Assembly: GCA_035534455.1 (NCBI GenBank)
Contig: DATLRV010000003.1
Coordinates: 23,056 to 87,055, forward strand
Direction of reading: 5' to 3'
DNA: 64,000 nt
Origin: JAJYVT01 sp035534455
GTDB taxonomy: Bacteria > Actinomycetota > Acidimicrobiia > Acidimicrobiales > RAAP-2
In this document: positions 53,251 through 62,031 of the stretch, piece by piece
How positions within the stretch are numbered: the stretch's first letter is position 1
Layout: the number at the start of each line of letters is the position of its first letter
Translations under genes and position numbers: made by a program
The notes under the pieces: model-generated
Seen by the model: the letters and a program-made list of their open reading frames with translations, nothing else
The model's database searches: none
Told to the model about the DNA's origin: nothing

Positions 53251-54560
53251 CCTCACCGGCACCGTTGAGCAGGCTGCTCGAGCGCTGGAGAGACCAGCAC
53301 ACGGACTGCGCCGATGCGGGCGGTGCGATCGACATCGTCGACGTCGAGGTGATCCGCCCGGGACGTCCCGGCCTCGTCGACGTCGTCGCCGAGATGGACG
53401 GCCGTCTCGCGCACGCCGTCTTCGGCGTCCGCCGCCCGGGCGACGAGCTGCGGGTGCTCGGGTCGGTCGAGGAGCCCACCTTGGGCACCATCGACGACGG
53501 GGATGGCGTGGGGCTCGTGGTGGACGCGCTGCACGACGCCGAGGCCGCGGGCCTCCTCCTCGATGCGGTAGCGGGCGACGGGCACACCGCGTCCGGCGGC
53601 GAGCGCCCGGTCGTCTCGGTCGTCCGCGACGACGAGGAGGCGACGGCGCTCGCCTTCGATCGCCGCGTCACCCTGACGGTGTTCTCGTGGCTCTCGCGCG
53701 GCCCGCACCCGGGAACGACGTTGCTCGCGGGTCTCGACGAAGCCGGCTTCAACCACCTGCCCGCGCCGATCGCCTTCTGGCGCAGAGCAGGCAGGGACCT
53801 CGGGGTCGTCCAGGAGCTCCTCGCCGGCGCGTCGAGCGGGTGGGCCCTCGCCATCGGCTCGCTCCGCGATCTCATCGCGTCCGGGGTGTCCCCGGACGTG
53901 GCGGGAGGTGACTTCGCCCCCGAGGCCTTCGCGCTCGGCACCATGGCGGCACGGATGCACATGGCGCTCGACCGCGCCTTCGGGCGGCGACCCGGTGACG
54001 TCGCCACGTGGGTGGACGCCCTCGAGCCGGACGTGCGCGCCGCCGCGGGCGGCCAGGTGGCGGGGGACCGGGGAGGTGCCGAACCGCCCGACGGCGGCGA
54101 CACCTACGACACGTCGATCGAGGACCTCCTCGACGGCCTGCGGGGGTCCGGGTTGCACCCGCCGACGATCAGGACGCACGGCGATTTCCACCTCGGCCGC
54201 ACGGCGCGCACCGACCACGGCTGGGTGCTCGCCGACCCCATGCCCGGGGGCACGGTGCCGGGGGCCGACGAGCCGGTGTTCCGGAGCCCGCTCGCCGACG
54301 TGGCCGACTTCACCTGGTCGCTCCACCGCGCCGCGGTGGTCGCCACCAACGAGCGTGGGCCGACGGCCGCCTCCGCTCGCGTCGGCGACCTCGCCACCGC
54401 CTGGGAAGCGCGCAACCGGCGGGCATTCGTCGCCGCATACCTCGCCACCCCCGGCATCGGGGGTCTGGTCCCCGCGGACCGGCGGATCGTCCGCCGCCTC
54501 CTCAGGCTGTTCGAGCTCGCGCGCACGGGGCGCGCCGAGAGGTCCACGCCGGTGCGCTGA
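53247..54560 (+). CDS. Maltokinase-like protein
   Basis: Probable ATP-dependent maltose kinase (Mak/Pep2), 437 residues, forming maltose-1-phosphate from the product of TreS. VFGVRRPGDELRVLGSVEEPTLGTIDDGDG resembles the N-terminal cap, TLTVFSWLSRGPHPG and VVQELLAGASSGWALA the kinase N-lobe, and IRTHGDFHLGRTART the catalytic loop (HGD). The metal-binding DFEGEP of maltokinases reads ADPMPGG here; the Asp remains but the rest differs. GTG overlaps the treS stop. GlgE is not in the window. Function inferred from operon and fold. Confidence 0.78.
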   Translation: MTSPAPLSRLLERWRDQHTDCADAGGAIDIVDVEVIRPGRPGLVDVVAEMDGRLAHAVFGVRRPGDELRVLGSVEEPTLGTIDDGDGVGLVVDALHDAEAAGLLLDAVAGDGHTASGGERPVVSVVRDDEEATALAFDRRVTLTVFSWLSRGPHPGTTLLAGLDEAGFNHLPAPIAFWRRAGRDLGVVQELLAGASSGWALAIGSLRDLIASGVSPDVAGGDFAPEAFALGTMAARMHMALDRAFGRRPGDVATWVDALEPDVRAAAGGQVAGDRGGAEPPDGGDTYDTSIEDLLDGLRGSGLHPPTIRTHGDFHLGRTARTDHGWVLADPMPGGTVPGADEPVFRSPLADVADFTWSLHRAAVVATNERGPTAASARVGDLATAWEARNRRAFVAAYLATPGIGGLVPADRRIVRRLLRLFELARTGRAERSTPVR

Positions 54561-54633
54561 CCCGGGTCGCCCCTCGGCGCGTCGCCTGCGCCCGGCGCGC
54601 CTCCCGCCGCGCCGCGTATGCCAGAGTGGCCCG

Positions 54634-55683
54634 ATGCGCATCGGCGTCCTGACCGGCGGCGGGGACTGCCCGGGGCTCAACGCGGTGATCAGGGCCGTGG
54701 TGATCGCGGGGGACCGGCTGCACGGGGACGAGACGGTCGGCTACCTGGACGGGTGGCGGGGCGTGCTGGAGCGGCGGAGCGTCCCGTTGCGGTCCAAGCG
54801 CGTGCAGGGCCTGCTCACGCGCGGCGGGACCGTCCTCGGCAGCTCCCGGACGAATCCCTTCGCCAGCGACGACGGTCCCGGGGCGGCCGTCGACACCCTC
54901 GTGGCGGACGGCATCGACGCGCTTGTCGCGATCGGGGGGGACGACACGCTCGGTGTGGCACAGCGACTCGGCCCGCTCGGGGTCCACGTGGTGGGCGTGC
55001 CCAAGACGATCGACAACGACCTCAGCGGGACGGAGGTCACCTTCGGGTTCCACACCGCCGTCGAGACCGCGACCGAGGCGATCGACCGCCTCCAGACCAC
55101 CGCGGAGTCCCACCACCGGGTCATCGTCTGCGAGGTCATGGGGCGCCACGTGGGGTGGATCGCCACCTATTCGGGCATCGCGGGCGGCGCGGACGAGATC
55201 CTGGTCCCCGAGGTGCCCTTCGACGTGTCGGCCGTCTGCGAGCGGATCACCCACCGGCACGAGCGGGGTCGCTACTCGTCGGTGGTGGTCGTCTCCGAGG
55301 GGGCGATCCCCGAAGAGGGCCCGGACCTCGACTCGGCGAGGGCGGCGACGACCTCGGGGACGGTCGACCAGTTCGGGCACGCGCGGCTCGGCGGCATCGG
55401 TGCGTGGCTGGCGGCCGAGATCGAACACCGCACCGGGTACGAGTCCCGCCACACGACTCTCGGGCACATCCAACGCGGCGGCTCGCCCACTGCGTACGAC
55501 CGCGTCCTGGCCACGCGCTTCGGCGTCGAGGCGGTGGCCGCGGTGCACGAGGGGACATTCGGCAAGATGGTGGCGCTCCAGGCCGGCCACATCGTGCGCG
55601 TCCCGCTCGAAGAGGCGGTGGGACGCCCCAAGTCGCTCGACGTGGAACTGCTGACGGAGGTGGCCGCGCCGTTCTTCGGTTGA
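54634..55683 (+). CDS. 6-phosphofructokinase, predicted pyrophosphate-dependent
   Basis: Phosphofructokinase of the group that includes actinobacterial PPi-PFKs, 349 residues. TGGGDCPGLNAVIRAVV, TRGGTVLGSSRTNPF, IGGDDTL, PKTIDNDL, HHRVIVCEVMGRHVGWIA and TTLGHIQRGGSPTAYDR are in order. Residue 104 is Asp (GGDD) and residue 124 is Lys (PKTIDND); ATP enzymes have Gly at both positions, PPi enzymes Asp and Lys. The reaction would be reversible. It lies among sugar genes, with glpX 6 kb away. Confidence 0.92.
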   Translation: MRIGVLTGGGDCPGLNAVIRAVVIAGDRLHGDETVGYLDGWRGVLERRSVPLRSKRVQGLLTRGGTVLGSSRTNPFASDDGPGAAVDTLVADGIDALVAIGGDDTLGVAQRLGPLGVHVVGVPKTIDNDLSGTEVTFGFHTAVETATEAIDRLQTTAESHHRVIVCEVMGRHVGWIATYSGIAGGADEILVPEVPFDVSAVCERITHRHERGRYSSVVVVSEGAIPEEGPDLDSARAATTSGTVDQFGHARLGGIGAWLAAEIEHRTGYESRHTTLGHIQRGGSPTAYDRVLATRFGVEAVAAVHEGTFGKMVALQAGHIVRVPLEEAVGRPKSLDVELLTEVAAPFFG

Positions 55684-55700
55684 GGCCTGCGCGGCGGCGC

Positions 55701-56711
55701 TCAGCAGGCGTGTACGGGGACGCGGAGCTGCTCGGCCGCCTGCTCGGGGTTCACGATGTTGATCGCCACGCCGGTCCCCATCTCGAAGCCGGCCCGCGTC
55801 GTGGCCTTCGGCCAGACGTGGACGTGCCAGTGGAAGGGGTCGTTCACCCGATAGGGGGCGGAGTGGAACACGAGGTTGTAGGCGACGTCGCCGATCAGGT
55901 CACCGAGCTGCGCGAGGCAGGTCTTGAGCGCCAGCCCCACGGAGACCAGGTCGTCGGTCCCGCTGCGGTAGAGATGCGGGGTGTGGTGGCGCGGCACGAC
56001 GAGCATCTCGTAGGGGGTGGCGCTCCAGAAGGGGCAGACGACGACGGCGCGGTCGTCGGCGTAGATCACGCGGTACCCTTCCGCCTCCTCGGCGTCGATG
56101 GTCGTGCAGAGCAGGCAGCTCTCGGCGAAGCGGGCGAACCGGGCCTGCTCCTCGGCGAGCTCCCTCGGGACGAAGGACATCCCGAGCAGCTGACCGTGCG
56201 GGTGCTCGAGCGAGGCGCCGGCCTCCCTGCCGGAGTTCACGATCGCCTGGCTGTAGCGGAGCGACGGCTGCTGGGAGTGCTCCTCGAGCCGGTCGCGCAG
56301 CGCGGCCATGACGAGCCCGGTCTGCTCGCGCGACAGCATCGACCACGAGACGTCGTGCTCCGGTGAGAGGATCAGGACCTCGTGGATGCCGCCGGCCGTC
56401 GCCTGGGTGAACACGGGCCCCCGGTTGGTGACGACGAACGGCTCGTCACCCGAGAAGGCCGGGTAGAGGTTGGGCACGACGCGGACCAGCCAACGGCCAC
56501 TCGGCCCGTAGGTCTCGAGGGCGGGCGGGCTTTCCTCTTCGTGCCCGGGGCAGAACGGGCACGGGCGGCTGGTGTCCGCCTGGACTTCGGGCGAGCGCAC
56601 GACGAACGCCTCCGGCCGGTCGGCCCGCCGCGTGCTGACGACCACCCAACGACCCGTCAACGGGTCGAGCCTCAGCTGGCTTGCTTGCGACCTCTCACCC
56701 TCAGGGTCCAC
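55701..56711 (-). CDS. galT: Galactose-1-phosphate uridylyltransferase
   Basis: Leloir-pathway HIT-superfamily transferase, 336 residues. RLDPLTGRWVVVSTRRADRP starts the domain, zinc-binding CPFCPG follows, the active-site triad is in EHPHGQ (His nucleophile) and the C-terminal half has NDPFHWHVHVWPK. The N-terminus is uncertain: GTG 56711 is used, GTG 56741 is possible. It is convergent with the PFK gene. Other gal genes are not seen. Related ADP-glucose or UDP-glucose phosphorylases cannot be excluded by sequence alone. Confidence 0.88.
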   Translation of the reverse strand: MDPEGERSQASQLRLDPLTGRWVVVSTRRADRPEAFVVRSPEVQADTSRPCPFCPGHEEESPPALETYGPSGRWLVRVVPNLYPAFSGDEPFVVTNRGPVFTQATAGGIHEVLILSPEHDVSWSMLSREQTGLVMAALRDRLEEHSQQPSLRYSQAIVNSGREAGASLEHPHGQLLGMSFVPRELAEEQARFARFAESCLLCTTIDAEEAEGYRVIYADDRAVVVCPFWSATPYEMLVVPRHHTPHLYRSGTDDLVSVGLALKTCLAQLGDLIGDVAYNLVFHSAPYRVNDPFHWHVHVWPKATTRAGFEMGTGVAINIVNPEQAAEQLRVPVHAC

Positions 56712-56881
56712 GTGCTGCGCTCTTCTGTGCCCTCGTACCACGCCGCCCCGCTCGGGGGGCTGCTTTGTCGTCTCCCCAACGTACCCGCGCGCGCGGGGTT
56801 CCTCGCACCATGCTCGGCGATCCCCGGCGCCCGACCCTCTTCCGTCCCGCCGCCACCGGCGAACCAGGGTCGTTCGGCAGT

Positions 56882-57379
56882 ATGACGCAGCTCGCGGCGG
56901 TCGTGCACGCGCCCACCGGTCCCGCCTTCACCGTCGTCCTCGTGTGCCACGTCGCGGCCGCGCTCGTCGCCCTCGTGGCGGCAGCCGCCGGCGGCGCGGC
57001 CGCCGCAAACGTGCTCGTCGCCAAAGGCGATCCCGCCGCGTGGGTCCGCTCGTACTTCTCCCCCGGGGTGAACTGGGTGGGCCGGGCGCTCTACCTCGTC
57101 CCGGCGTTCGGCGCAGCGCTCGTGGCCATGTCCAAGGGGGCGTACCCGCTCGGCGACGGCTGGGTGACGAGCGGGATCGGGTTGTGGGTGGCCGCGACCG
57201 CCGTCGCCGAGGGGTTCTGGTGGCCGGCCGAGCGCAGGGTGCAGCGGGGCCTCGCCCCTCCGGACGGCACGGGCGTGGCGCCCGGTGCCCGCCGTGCGTG
57301 CCGCACGATGTGCGCCTCGACCACCGGCGTGGTGGCGCTCGTCGTGGCCGCCATGGTCGTGATGGTGGCCAAGCCCTGA
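56882..57379 (+). CDS. Small integral membrane protein of unknown function
   Basis: A 165-residue protein with four hydrophobic segments: FTVVLVCHVAAALVALVAAAAGG, VGRALYLVPAFGAALVAM, IGLWVAATAVAEGFWW and a final VVALVVAAMVVMVA. The layout resembles DUF2269-type membrane proteins, but no confident family assignment is made. ATG 56882 is used because the upstream frame to 56681 lies antisense to galT. No functional neighbour. Confidence 0.7.
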   Translation: MTQLAAVVHAPTGPAFTVVLVCHVAAALVALVAAAAGGAAAANVLVAKGDPAAWVRSYFSPGVNWVGRALYLVPAFGAALVAMSKGAYPLGDGWVTSGIGLWVAATAVAEGFWWPAERRVQRGLAPPDGTGVAPGARRACRTMCASTTGVVALVVAAMVVMVAKP

Positions 57380-57455
57380 CGCGGGCGCCGCGCCGCGCGG
57401 TGGGTTGGCGCAGCGCCGCAGGTTGGACGCCGCGCCGAGGCTGCGGCGACGGGCC

Positions 57456-58793
57456 TCAGGCGGGCTGGGCGACGGGGGTGCGGCGGCCGGTGCCGGCGGC
57501 GAAGTGCGGCTCGCCCACCATGCCCGCGGCGACCGTCGCGTTGGTCCCTTCGTCGACGAGCACGAAGCTGCCGGTGATCCGGTCGTCCCGGTACGGGTCG
57601 ACGGCGAGCGGGACCGCCGTGGTGAGCTCGATCACGCCGATGTCGTTGTTGGCGAGCTCCCCGGCGGCCTCGACCTCCAGCCGGTTCACGTCGAGCCGCC
57701 CCGTGACAGCGGCGACGCGGGCCGGGGTCGTGCGCGTGGTGTGCTTCACGCGGAGCCGGTCCCCGCTGCGAAGCGGCCGGTCTGCGAACCAGCACACGGT
57801 CGCGACGAGCTCCTTCACGACCTCGGGGGGGTCGGCAGCCGCCGCGAGCAGGTCGCCGCGCGAGACGTCGAGGTCGTCGGCGAGGTCGACCGAGACCGAG
57901 ATCCCGACCGGCGCCACGTCGAGGGGCCCGTCGTAGGTCTCGATGCCGGTGACGGTCGTCCGCCAACCCTCGGGGAGCACGACGACCTCCTCGCCGGCCC
58001 GCAGCGCGCCGCCGTTGACCATCCCGGCGTAGCTCCGTCCGCCGCCCGGACGGCGCAGCACCCACTGGACCGGGAGCCGCGCGCCGCCGCCGAGATCGGT
58101 GCCGTGGCCGGACGCCCACGCGCCCGTGGGCGCCTCTTCGAGTGCCTCGAGGACCGTCGGCCCGTCGTACCACGGGGCCGCGGCGGACGGCTCGACGACG
58201 TAGTCGCCGTGGAGCGCGGACACCGGGATCACGTGCCACGACGTCACGCCGAGCGTCCGTGCGAGCGCCTCCACCTCGACGGTGATCGCGCGGTAAGCGC
58301 TCTCGTCCCAGTCGACGAGGTCCATTTTGTTGGCGCAGACGACGAACTGGCTCACGCCGAGCAGTGCGGCGATGCACGCGTGCCGCCGCGTCTGCTCGCG
58401 CAGCCCGTTGACCACGTCCACCACCACGAGGGCGAGATCGGCCGTGGACGCCCCCGTCGCCATGTTTCGCGTGTACTGCACGTGTCCGGGGCAGTCGGCG
58501 ATGACGAACTTGCGGCGCGGCGTCGCCGCGTAGCGGTAGGCGACGTCGATGGTGATCCCCTGTTCCCGCTCCGCGCGCAGGCCGTCGGTGATGAACGAGA
58601 GGTCGACCTCGCCGACGCCACGTCGAGCGGAAGCCTCCTCGACGGCGGCGACCTGGTCCTCGAAGAGCTGCCGGGTGTCGTAGAGGAGACGGCCGATCAG
58701 CGTCGACTTGCCGTCGTCCACCGACCCGACGGCTGCGAACCGCAGGAGGTCCATGCCGCCGCCGGCCGACTCGTGGTTGCCGGGCGCCGCCAC
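57456..58793 (-). CDS. cysN: Sulfate adenylyltransferase subunit 1 (GTPase)
   Basis: Regulatory GTPase of ATP sulfurylase, 445 residues. G1 GSVDDGKSTLIGRLL, switch ERE-QGITIDVAYRY, G3 DCPGHVQYTRNM, G4 ANKMDLVDW, followed by EF-Tu-like beta barrels (QWVLRRPGGGRSYAGMVNGG). Drives APS formation from sulfate and ATP with CysD. It begins one base after the cysD stop. There is no fused APS kinase domain, fitting an APS-reducing pathway. The first 13 residues before MDLLRF may be start over-extension. Confidence 0.95.
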   Translation of the reverse strand: MAAPGNHESAGGGMDLLRFAAVGSVDDGKSTLIGRLLYDTRQLFEDQVAAVEEASARRGVGEVDLSFITDGLRAEREQGITIDVAYRYAATPRRKFVIADCPGHVQYTRNMATGASTADLALVVVDVVNGLREQTRRHACIAALLGVSQFVVCANKMDLVDWDESAYRAITVEVEALARTLGVTSWHVIPVSALHGDYVVEPSAAAPWYDGPTVLEALEEAPTGAWASGHGTDLGGGARLPVQWVLRRPGGGRSYAGMVNGGALRAGEEVVVLPEGWRTTVTGIETYDGPLDVAPVGISVSVDLADDLDVSRGDLLAAAADPPEVVKELVATVCWFADRPLRSGDRLRVKHTTRTTPARVAAVTGRLDVNRLEVEAAGELANNDIGVIELTTAVPLAVDPYRDDRITGSFVLVDEGTNATVAAGMVGEPHFAAGTGRRTPVAQPA

Positions 58794-58794
58794 C

Positions 58795-59775
58795 TCAGAA
58801 GTACCCCTCGCGCTTGCGGTCCTCCATCGCCGTCTCGGAGAACTTGTCGTCCGCCCTGGTCGCCCCCCGCTCCGAGACGCGGGTTGCCGCGACCTCGTCG
58901 ATGATCTCGGCGACGGTGCGGGCCGTAGACCTCACGGCGCCGGTGCACGTCGCGTCACCGACCGTTCGGAACCGAACCGTCTCCTCACGCGCGGTCTCGC
59001 CGGGGCCGGGCGAGATCCAGTCGCAGACGGCGAGGAGCATGCCGCCGCGCTCGACGACCGGCCGGCGGTGCGCGTAGTAGATGTCGGGCAGCGCGATGCC
59101 CTCACGGGCGATGTACTGCCAGATGTCGAGCTCGGTCCAGTCCGAGAGCGGGAACGCGCGCACGTGCTCCCCGGGCTGCACGCGCCCCTGATAGAGGTGC
59201 CACAGCTCGGGCCGCTGTCGCTTGGGGTCCCACTGGCCGAAGGTGTCGCGGAACGAGAGCACGCGCTCCTTGGCGCGTGCCTTGTCCTCGTCACGCCGGG
59301 CACCGCCGAAGCACGCGTCGAAGGAGTGCTCGGCGATCGCGTCGAGGAGGGTGGTCGTCTGGAGCCGGTTGCGGCTGGCACTGGGGCCGGGGTCCGGAAC
59401 GCGTCCGCGGTCGATCGACTCCTGGACGCTCGCGACGATGAGCCGCTCCTCGAGTCGGCTCACCCGCTCGTCCCGGAACTTGATGACCTCGGGGAAGTTG
59501 TGCCCGGTGTCGACGTGCATGATCGGGAACGGCAGCCCGCCGGGCCGGAAGGCCTTCACGGCGAGGTGGAGCAGCACGGCGGAGTCCTTGCCGCCGCTGA
59601 AGAGGAGGACGGGCCGTTCCGCCTCGGCCGCGACCTCCCGGAGCACGAAGATCGCGTGCGACTCGAGAAGGGCCAGATGGTCCACGCGGCCCGGCGTCGG
59701 CGACTGGGGAGGGGCGGCGGCGGCCTGGGTGCGCTCTTGCGGGGTACCGCGCGCCGCGTGGGTCTCTTCGGTCAC
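58795..59775 (-). CDS. cysD: Sulfate adenylyltransferase subunit 2
   Basis: Catalytic subunit of ATP sulfurylase, about 326 residues, making APS. PP-loop LLFSGGKDSAVLLHLAVKAF, then HVDTGHNFPEVIKFRDE, FDACFGGARRDEDKARAKERV and SDWTELDIWQYIAREGI; the C-terminal TMEDRKREGYF-like end (AMEDRKREGYF) is diagnostic. GTG 59775 is used; a TTG at 59787 would add four residues. Neither has a convincing ribosome binding site. Divergent from cysH. Confidence 0.95.
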   Translation of the reverse strand: MTEETHAARGTPQERTQAAAAPPQSPTPGRVDHLALLESHAIFVLREVAAEAERPVLLFSGGKDSAVLLHLAVKAFRPGGLPFPIMHVDTGHNFPEVIKFRDERVSRLEERLIVASVQESIDRGRVPDPGPSASRNRLQTTTLLDAIAEHSFDACFGGARRDEDKARAKERVLSFRDTFGQWDPKRQRPELWHLYQGRVQPGEHVRAFPLSDWTELDIWQYIAREGIALPDIYYAHRRPVVERGGMLLAVCDWISPGPGETAREETVRFRTVGDATCTGAVRSTARTVAEIIDEVAATRVSERGATRADDKFSETAMEDRKREGYF

Positions 59776-59881
59776 TGTCCAGTCCAATCAGTCTTGCGAC
59801 CCGACCGCGTGCCGGTATCGTCACCGACCACGTCGAGCGGCCCGCCCGGTCTGCGACCACCGCCGGGTAAGTTTGGAATCC

Positions 59882-59894
59882 GACTCTACTAGTC
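59882..59894 (+). promoter_or_regulatory. Palindrome in the divergent cysD-cysH region
   Basis: GACT-CTACT-AGTC is an inverted repeat in a locally A+T-richer stretch between the two cys transcription units. It could be an operator for sulfur control, but no known consensus was recognised. The rest of 59776-60028 shows no gene. Confidence 0.3.
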
Positions 59895-60028
59895 AAGCCT
59901 GGATCCGGACCCCGGTCCAGGCATGCCGGGAGCTGCGCGTTCCCGAGCCGGGGCGACACCGGGGTTGGTGCCGACACGGGGTCGACCCATGCCGACGAGT
60001 ACACGTACGACAACACGGAGGGACACCC

Positions 60029-60730
60029 GTGCGCGAGGAACCTGAGGGTCGTCCTGGGGCGACGACTGAGCCCGAAGGGCTCGCAGAGGAGCTCGCCCGA
60101 GCCGACGCCGAGCTTGCCCACGCGCCGGCCTCCAAGGTCGTGGAGTGGGCGGTCGAGCGGTTCGGCCGTGACCTCGTCCTCGCAGCGTCGTTCCAGGACG
60201 TCGTGCTGATCGACCTCGCGGTGAAGGCCGATCCAGGGATCGAGGTCGTCTTCTGCGACACCGAGGCGCACTTTCCCGAGACGCTCGAGTTCGTCGAGCT
60301 CGTCCGCTCGCGCTATGACCTCCACCTCACGGTCACGACGCCGGCCTCGGACGCCGCAGGGTGGCCGTGCGGCTCGGCTCGGTGCTGTGAGCTCCGCAAG
60401 GTGGCGCCGCTTCGCCGGGCGCTCGCGGACAAGCGCGCATGGCTCACGTCGCTCAAACGGGCCGACGCCCCCACGCGCGCCCACACTCCCGTGGTCGGTT
60501 GGGACGCGGTGTTCGGCATCGTGAAGGTCAACCCCCTCGCCACGTGGACCGACGACGACGTCGACGGCTACCTCCAGGACCACGCGCTTCCCGTCCACCC
60601 CCTCGTCCCGCAGGGGTACCTCTCGATCGGCTGCGCGCCGACGACGAGGCCCGTCGCGCCGGGCGAGGACCCCCGCGCCGGACGGTGGGCCGGGACGCAG
60701 AAGACCGAGTGCGGCCTTCACGCGTCCTGA
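60029..60730 (+). CDS. cysH: Phosphoadenylyl/adenylyl-sulfate reductase with altered cluster motif
   Basis: Reduces APS (or PAPS) to sulfite; 233 residues. LVLAASFQDVVLIDLAVKADPGIEVVFCDTEAHFPETLEFVE is the adenylyl-binding region, and KTECGLH carries the catalytic Cys. The 4Fe-4S ligands of APS reductases are a CC pair plus CXXC. The pair is present (Cys119-Cys120), but the second motif reads C202-A-P-T205, so one ligand is Thr. GTG 60029 follows GGAGGG. Absence of an APS kinase gene nearby and the CC pair favour APS as substrate. Confidence 0.9.
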   Translation: MREEPEGRPGATTEPEGLAEELARADAELAHAPASKVVEWAVERFGRDLVLAASFQDVVLIDLAVKADPGIEVVFCDTEAHFPETLEFVELVRSRYDLHLTVTTPASDAAGWPCGSARCCELRKVAPLRRALADKRAWLTSLKRADAPTRAHTPVVGWDAVFGIVKVNPLATWTDDDVDGYLQDHALPVHPLVPQGYLSIGCAPTTRPVAPGEDPRAGRWAGTQKTECGLHAS

Positions 60731-60902
60731 CGGCGGCCTGACCAGGGATGGCGCGTGCCCCTTGCCGGGCCGCGTGCGGGTGAGTAGATAAGAGAGGCGA
60801 GGGGGGTCGCCGGCGACGTCGGCGTTGTGCGCTCCGGACCATCCACCACTTGACGACCACCTGCACCTAGGTTGGTCGAGCCAAGGAAGGTAGGTCGAGG
60901 GA

Positions 60903-61580
60903 GTGACTGACTTGGTCGTACTGGTCCTTGTGGTCCTGTGGATCGCCGTACTGACCCCCCGGCTGATCCGGCACTTCAGGGAGGGGCGCTCGGTGTACTC
61001 CATCGACTCCTTCCACGAGCAGCTCCACCTCCTCGAACGGACCGGCCCCAAGCTCGTGCAGCCCGCCTACCGGCTCGAGGACCCTGACGCAGCGCGCCGG
61101 CCCGGGCTGGCGCTCGTCGAGGGGAGCGGTGCGGTGCACGCGACACCGCACGTCGTACGCGGGGTGCGCCAGCGCCAATCCGCATGGGAGCGCCGACGCG
61201 GCCGCCGCCGCCGTCGCGACCTCCTGCTCGGGCTGACGGCGGTCGTCGCGGTGACCGGGGGACTGGGCGCGCTCCACGCGCTGCACCTGCTCTGGGCGGT
61301 GACCGGTGTCTCGGTGCTCGCGCTCGCCGGCTACGTCGCGCTCGCGGCGTACGCCCAGATGCTGTATGCGGACAGGGACGCGGGACGCCCCGTCGCCATG
61401 CGGCAGGGCGATGTCCCTTCCGGCGAATGGTCCGGGTCACGACCGGCGTACGCCTTCCGCCCCCAATCGACGCCTGCCGTCGAGGTGGTTGGCGCCCGCT
61501 CCTCGCCTGCGGCCAGGGCGGGCTATCCGGGCGCGTGGGACGAAGACGAGCTCGTCGCCGTGGGCGCCGCGACTCGCTGA
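60903..61580 (+). CDS. GlpR/SepX-like divisome-associated membrane protein
   Basis: A 225-residue protein. The N-terminal helix VVLVLVVLWIAVLTPRLIRHF followed by SIDSFHEQLHLLER resembles actinobacterial SepX/GlpR, a membrane protein tied to cell division in Streptomyces. A basic cytoplasmic segment (WERRRGRRRRRD) precedes two further helices (LLLGLTAVVAVTGGLGALHAL, LLWAVTGVSVLALAGYVALAAY) and a soluble tail. GTG 60903 is preceded by purine-rich sequence. Position upstream of a tRNA gene is common for this family. Function inferred from similarity. Confidence 0.65.
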   Translation: MTDLVVLVLVVLWIAVLTPRLIRHFREGRSVYSIDSFHEQLHLLERTGPKLVQPAYRLEDPDAARRPGLALVEGSGAVHATPHVVRGVRQRQSAWERRRGRRRRRDLLLGLTAVVAVTGGLGALHALHLLWAVTGVSVLALAGYVALAAYAQMLYADRDAGRPVAMRQGDVPSGEWSGSRPAYAFRPQSTPAVEVVGARSSPAARAGYPGAWDEDELVAVGAATR

Positions 61581-61671
61581 AGCGCAGCCCGGGACCACGG
61601 GGAGCCGATCTGTCGATCCGAGATCGGAAGTCCAGGTGCCCTCGGCCCGACGCTATTGTGGGGCGCGCCTC

Positions 61672-61744
61672 GGGGGTGTAGCTCAGTTGGTAGAGCGCTA
61701 CGTTCGCAATGTAGAGGCCGAGGGTTCGAGTCCCTTCACCTCCA
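61672..61744 (+). tRNA. tRNA-Ala (anticodon CGC)
   Basis: All arms fold: acceptor GGGGGTG/CACCTCC (61672-61678, 61737-61743), D arm GCTC/GAGC, anticodon stem CTACG/TGTAG with loop TTCGCAA (anticodon CGC at 61705-61707), variable loop AGGCC, T arm GAGGG/CCCTT with TTCGAGT. The third acceptor pair is G-U, the alanine identity element, and the discriminator is A. CCA is not encoded. TATTGT at 61654-61659 may be the -10. Confidence 0.97.
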
Positions 61745-62031
61745 CCCGTTGTCCGGCATTCTCGCGCCCCTCTGCGTAGGGACAACCTGCTGACGTGCGG
61801 TTTCGCGCTCGACTCGATCGCCGTCGGGCGTGATTGAGGGCAGAATTTGTGGACTCCTGATCAAAACTGCCCTACGCAGCGGTACGCAGCCGAGGTCGCG
61901 CCACCCCGAACGCACGCTGGTGGTTCGTGGCTCGACCGTTGCGCGGGGCTGGCGGTGCCGTGGGCTGCACTACGGCAGCTATAGCGGCTGCCCTGATCAG
62001 ACTTGGCGACTATGTGTCATCCTCGAAGACG
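61745..62031 (+). other. Region between tRNA-Ala and the unknown gene
   Basis: About 290 bases with visibly lower G+C than the chromosome backbone. Starts immediately after the tRNA. No copy of the tRNA 3' end, no integrase fragment and no convincing small gene were found in it. Confidence 0.4.
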
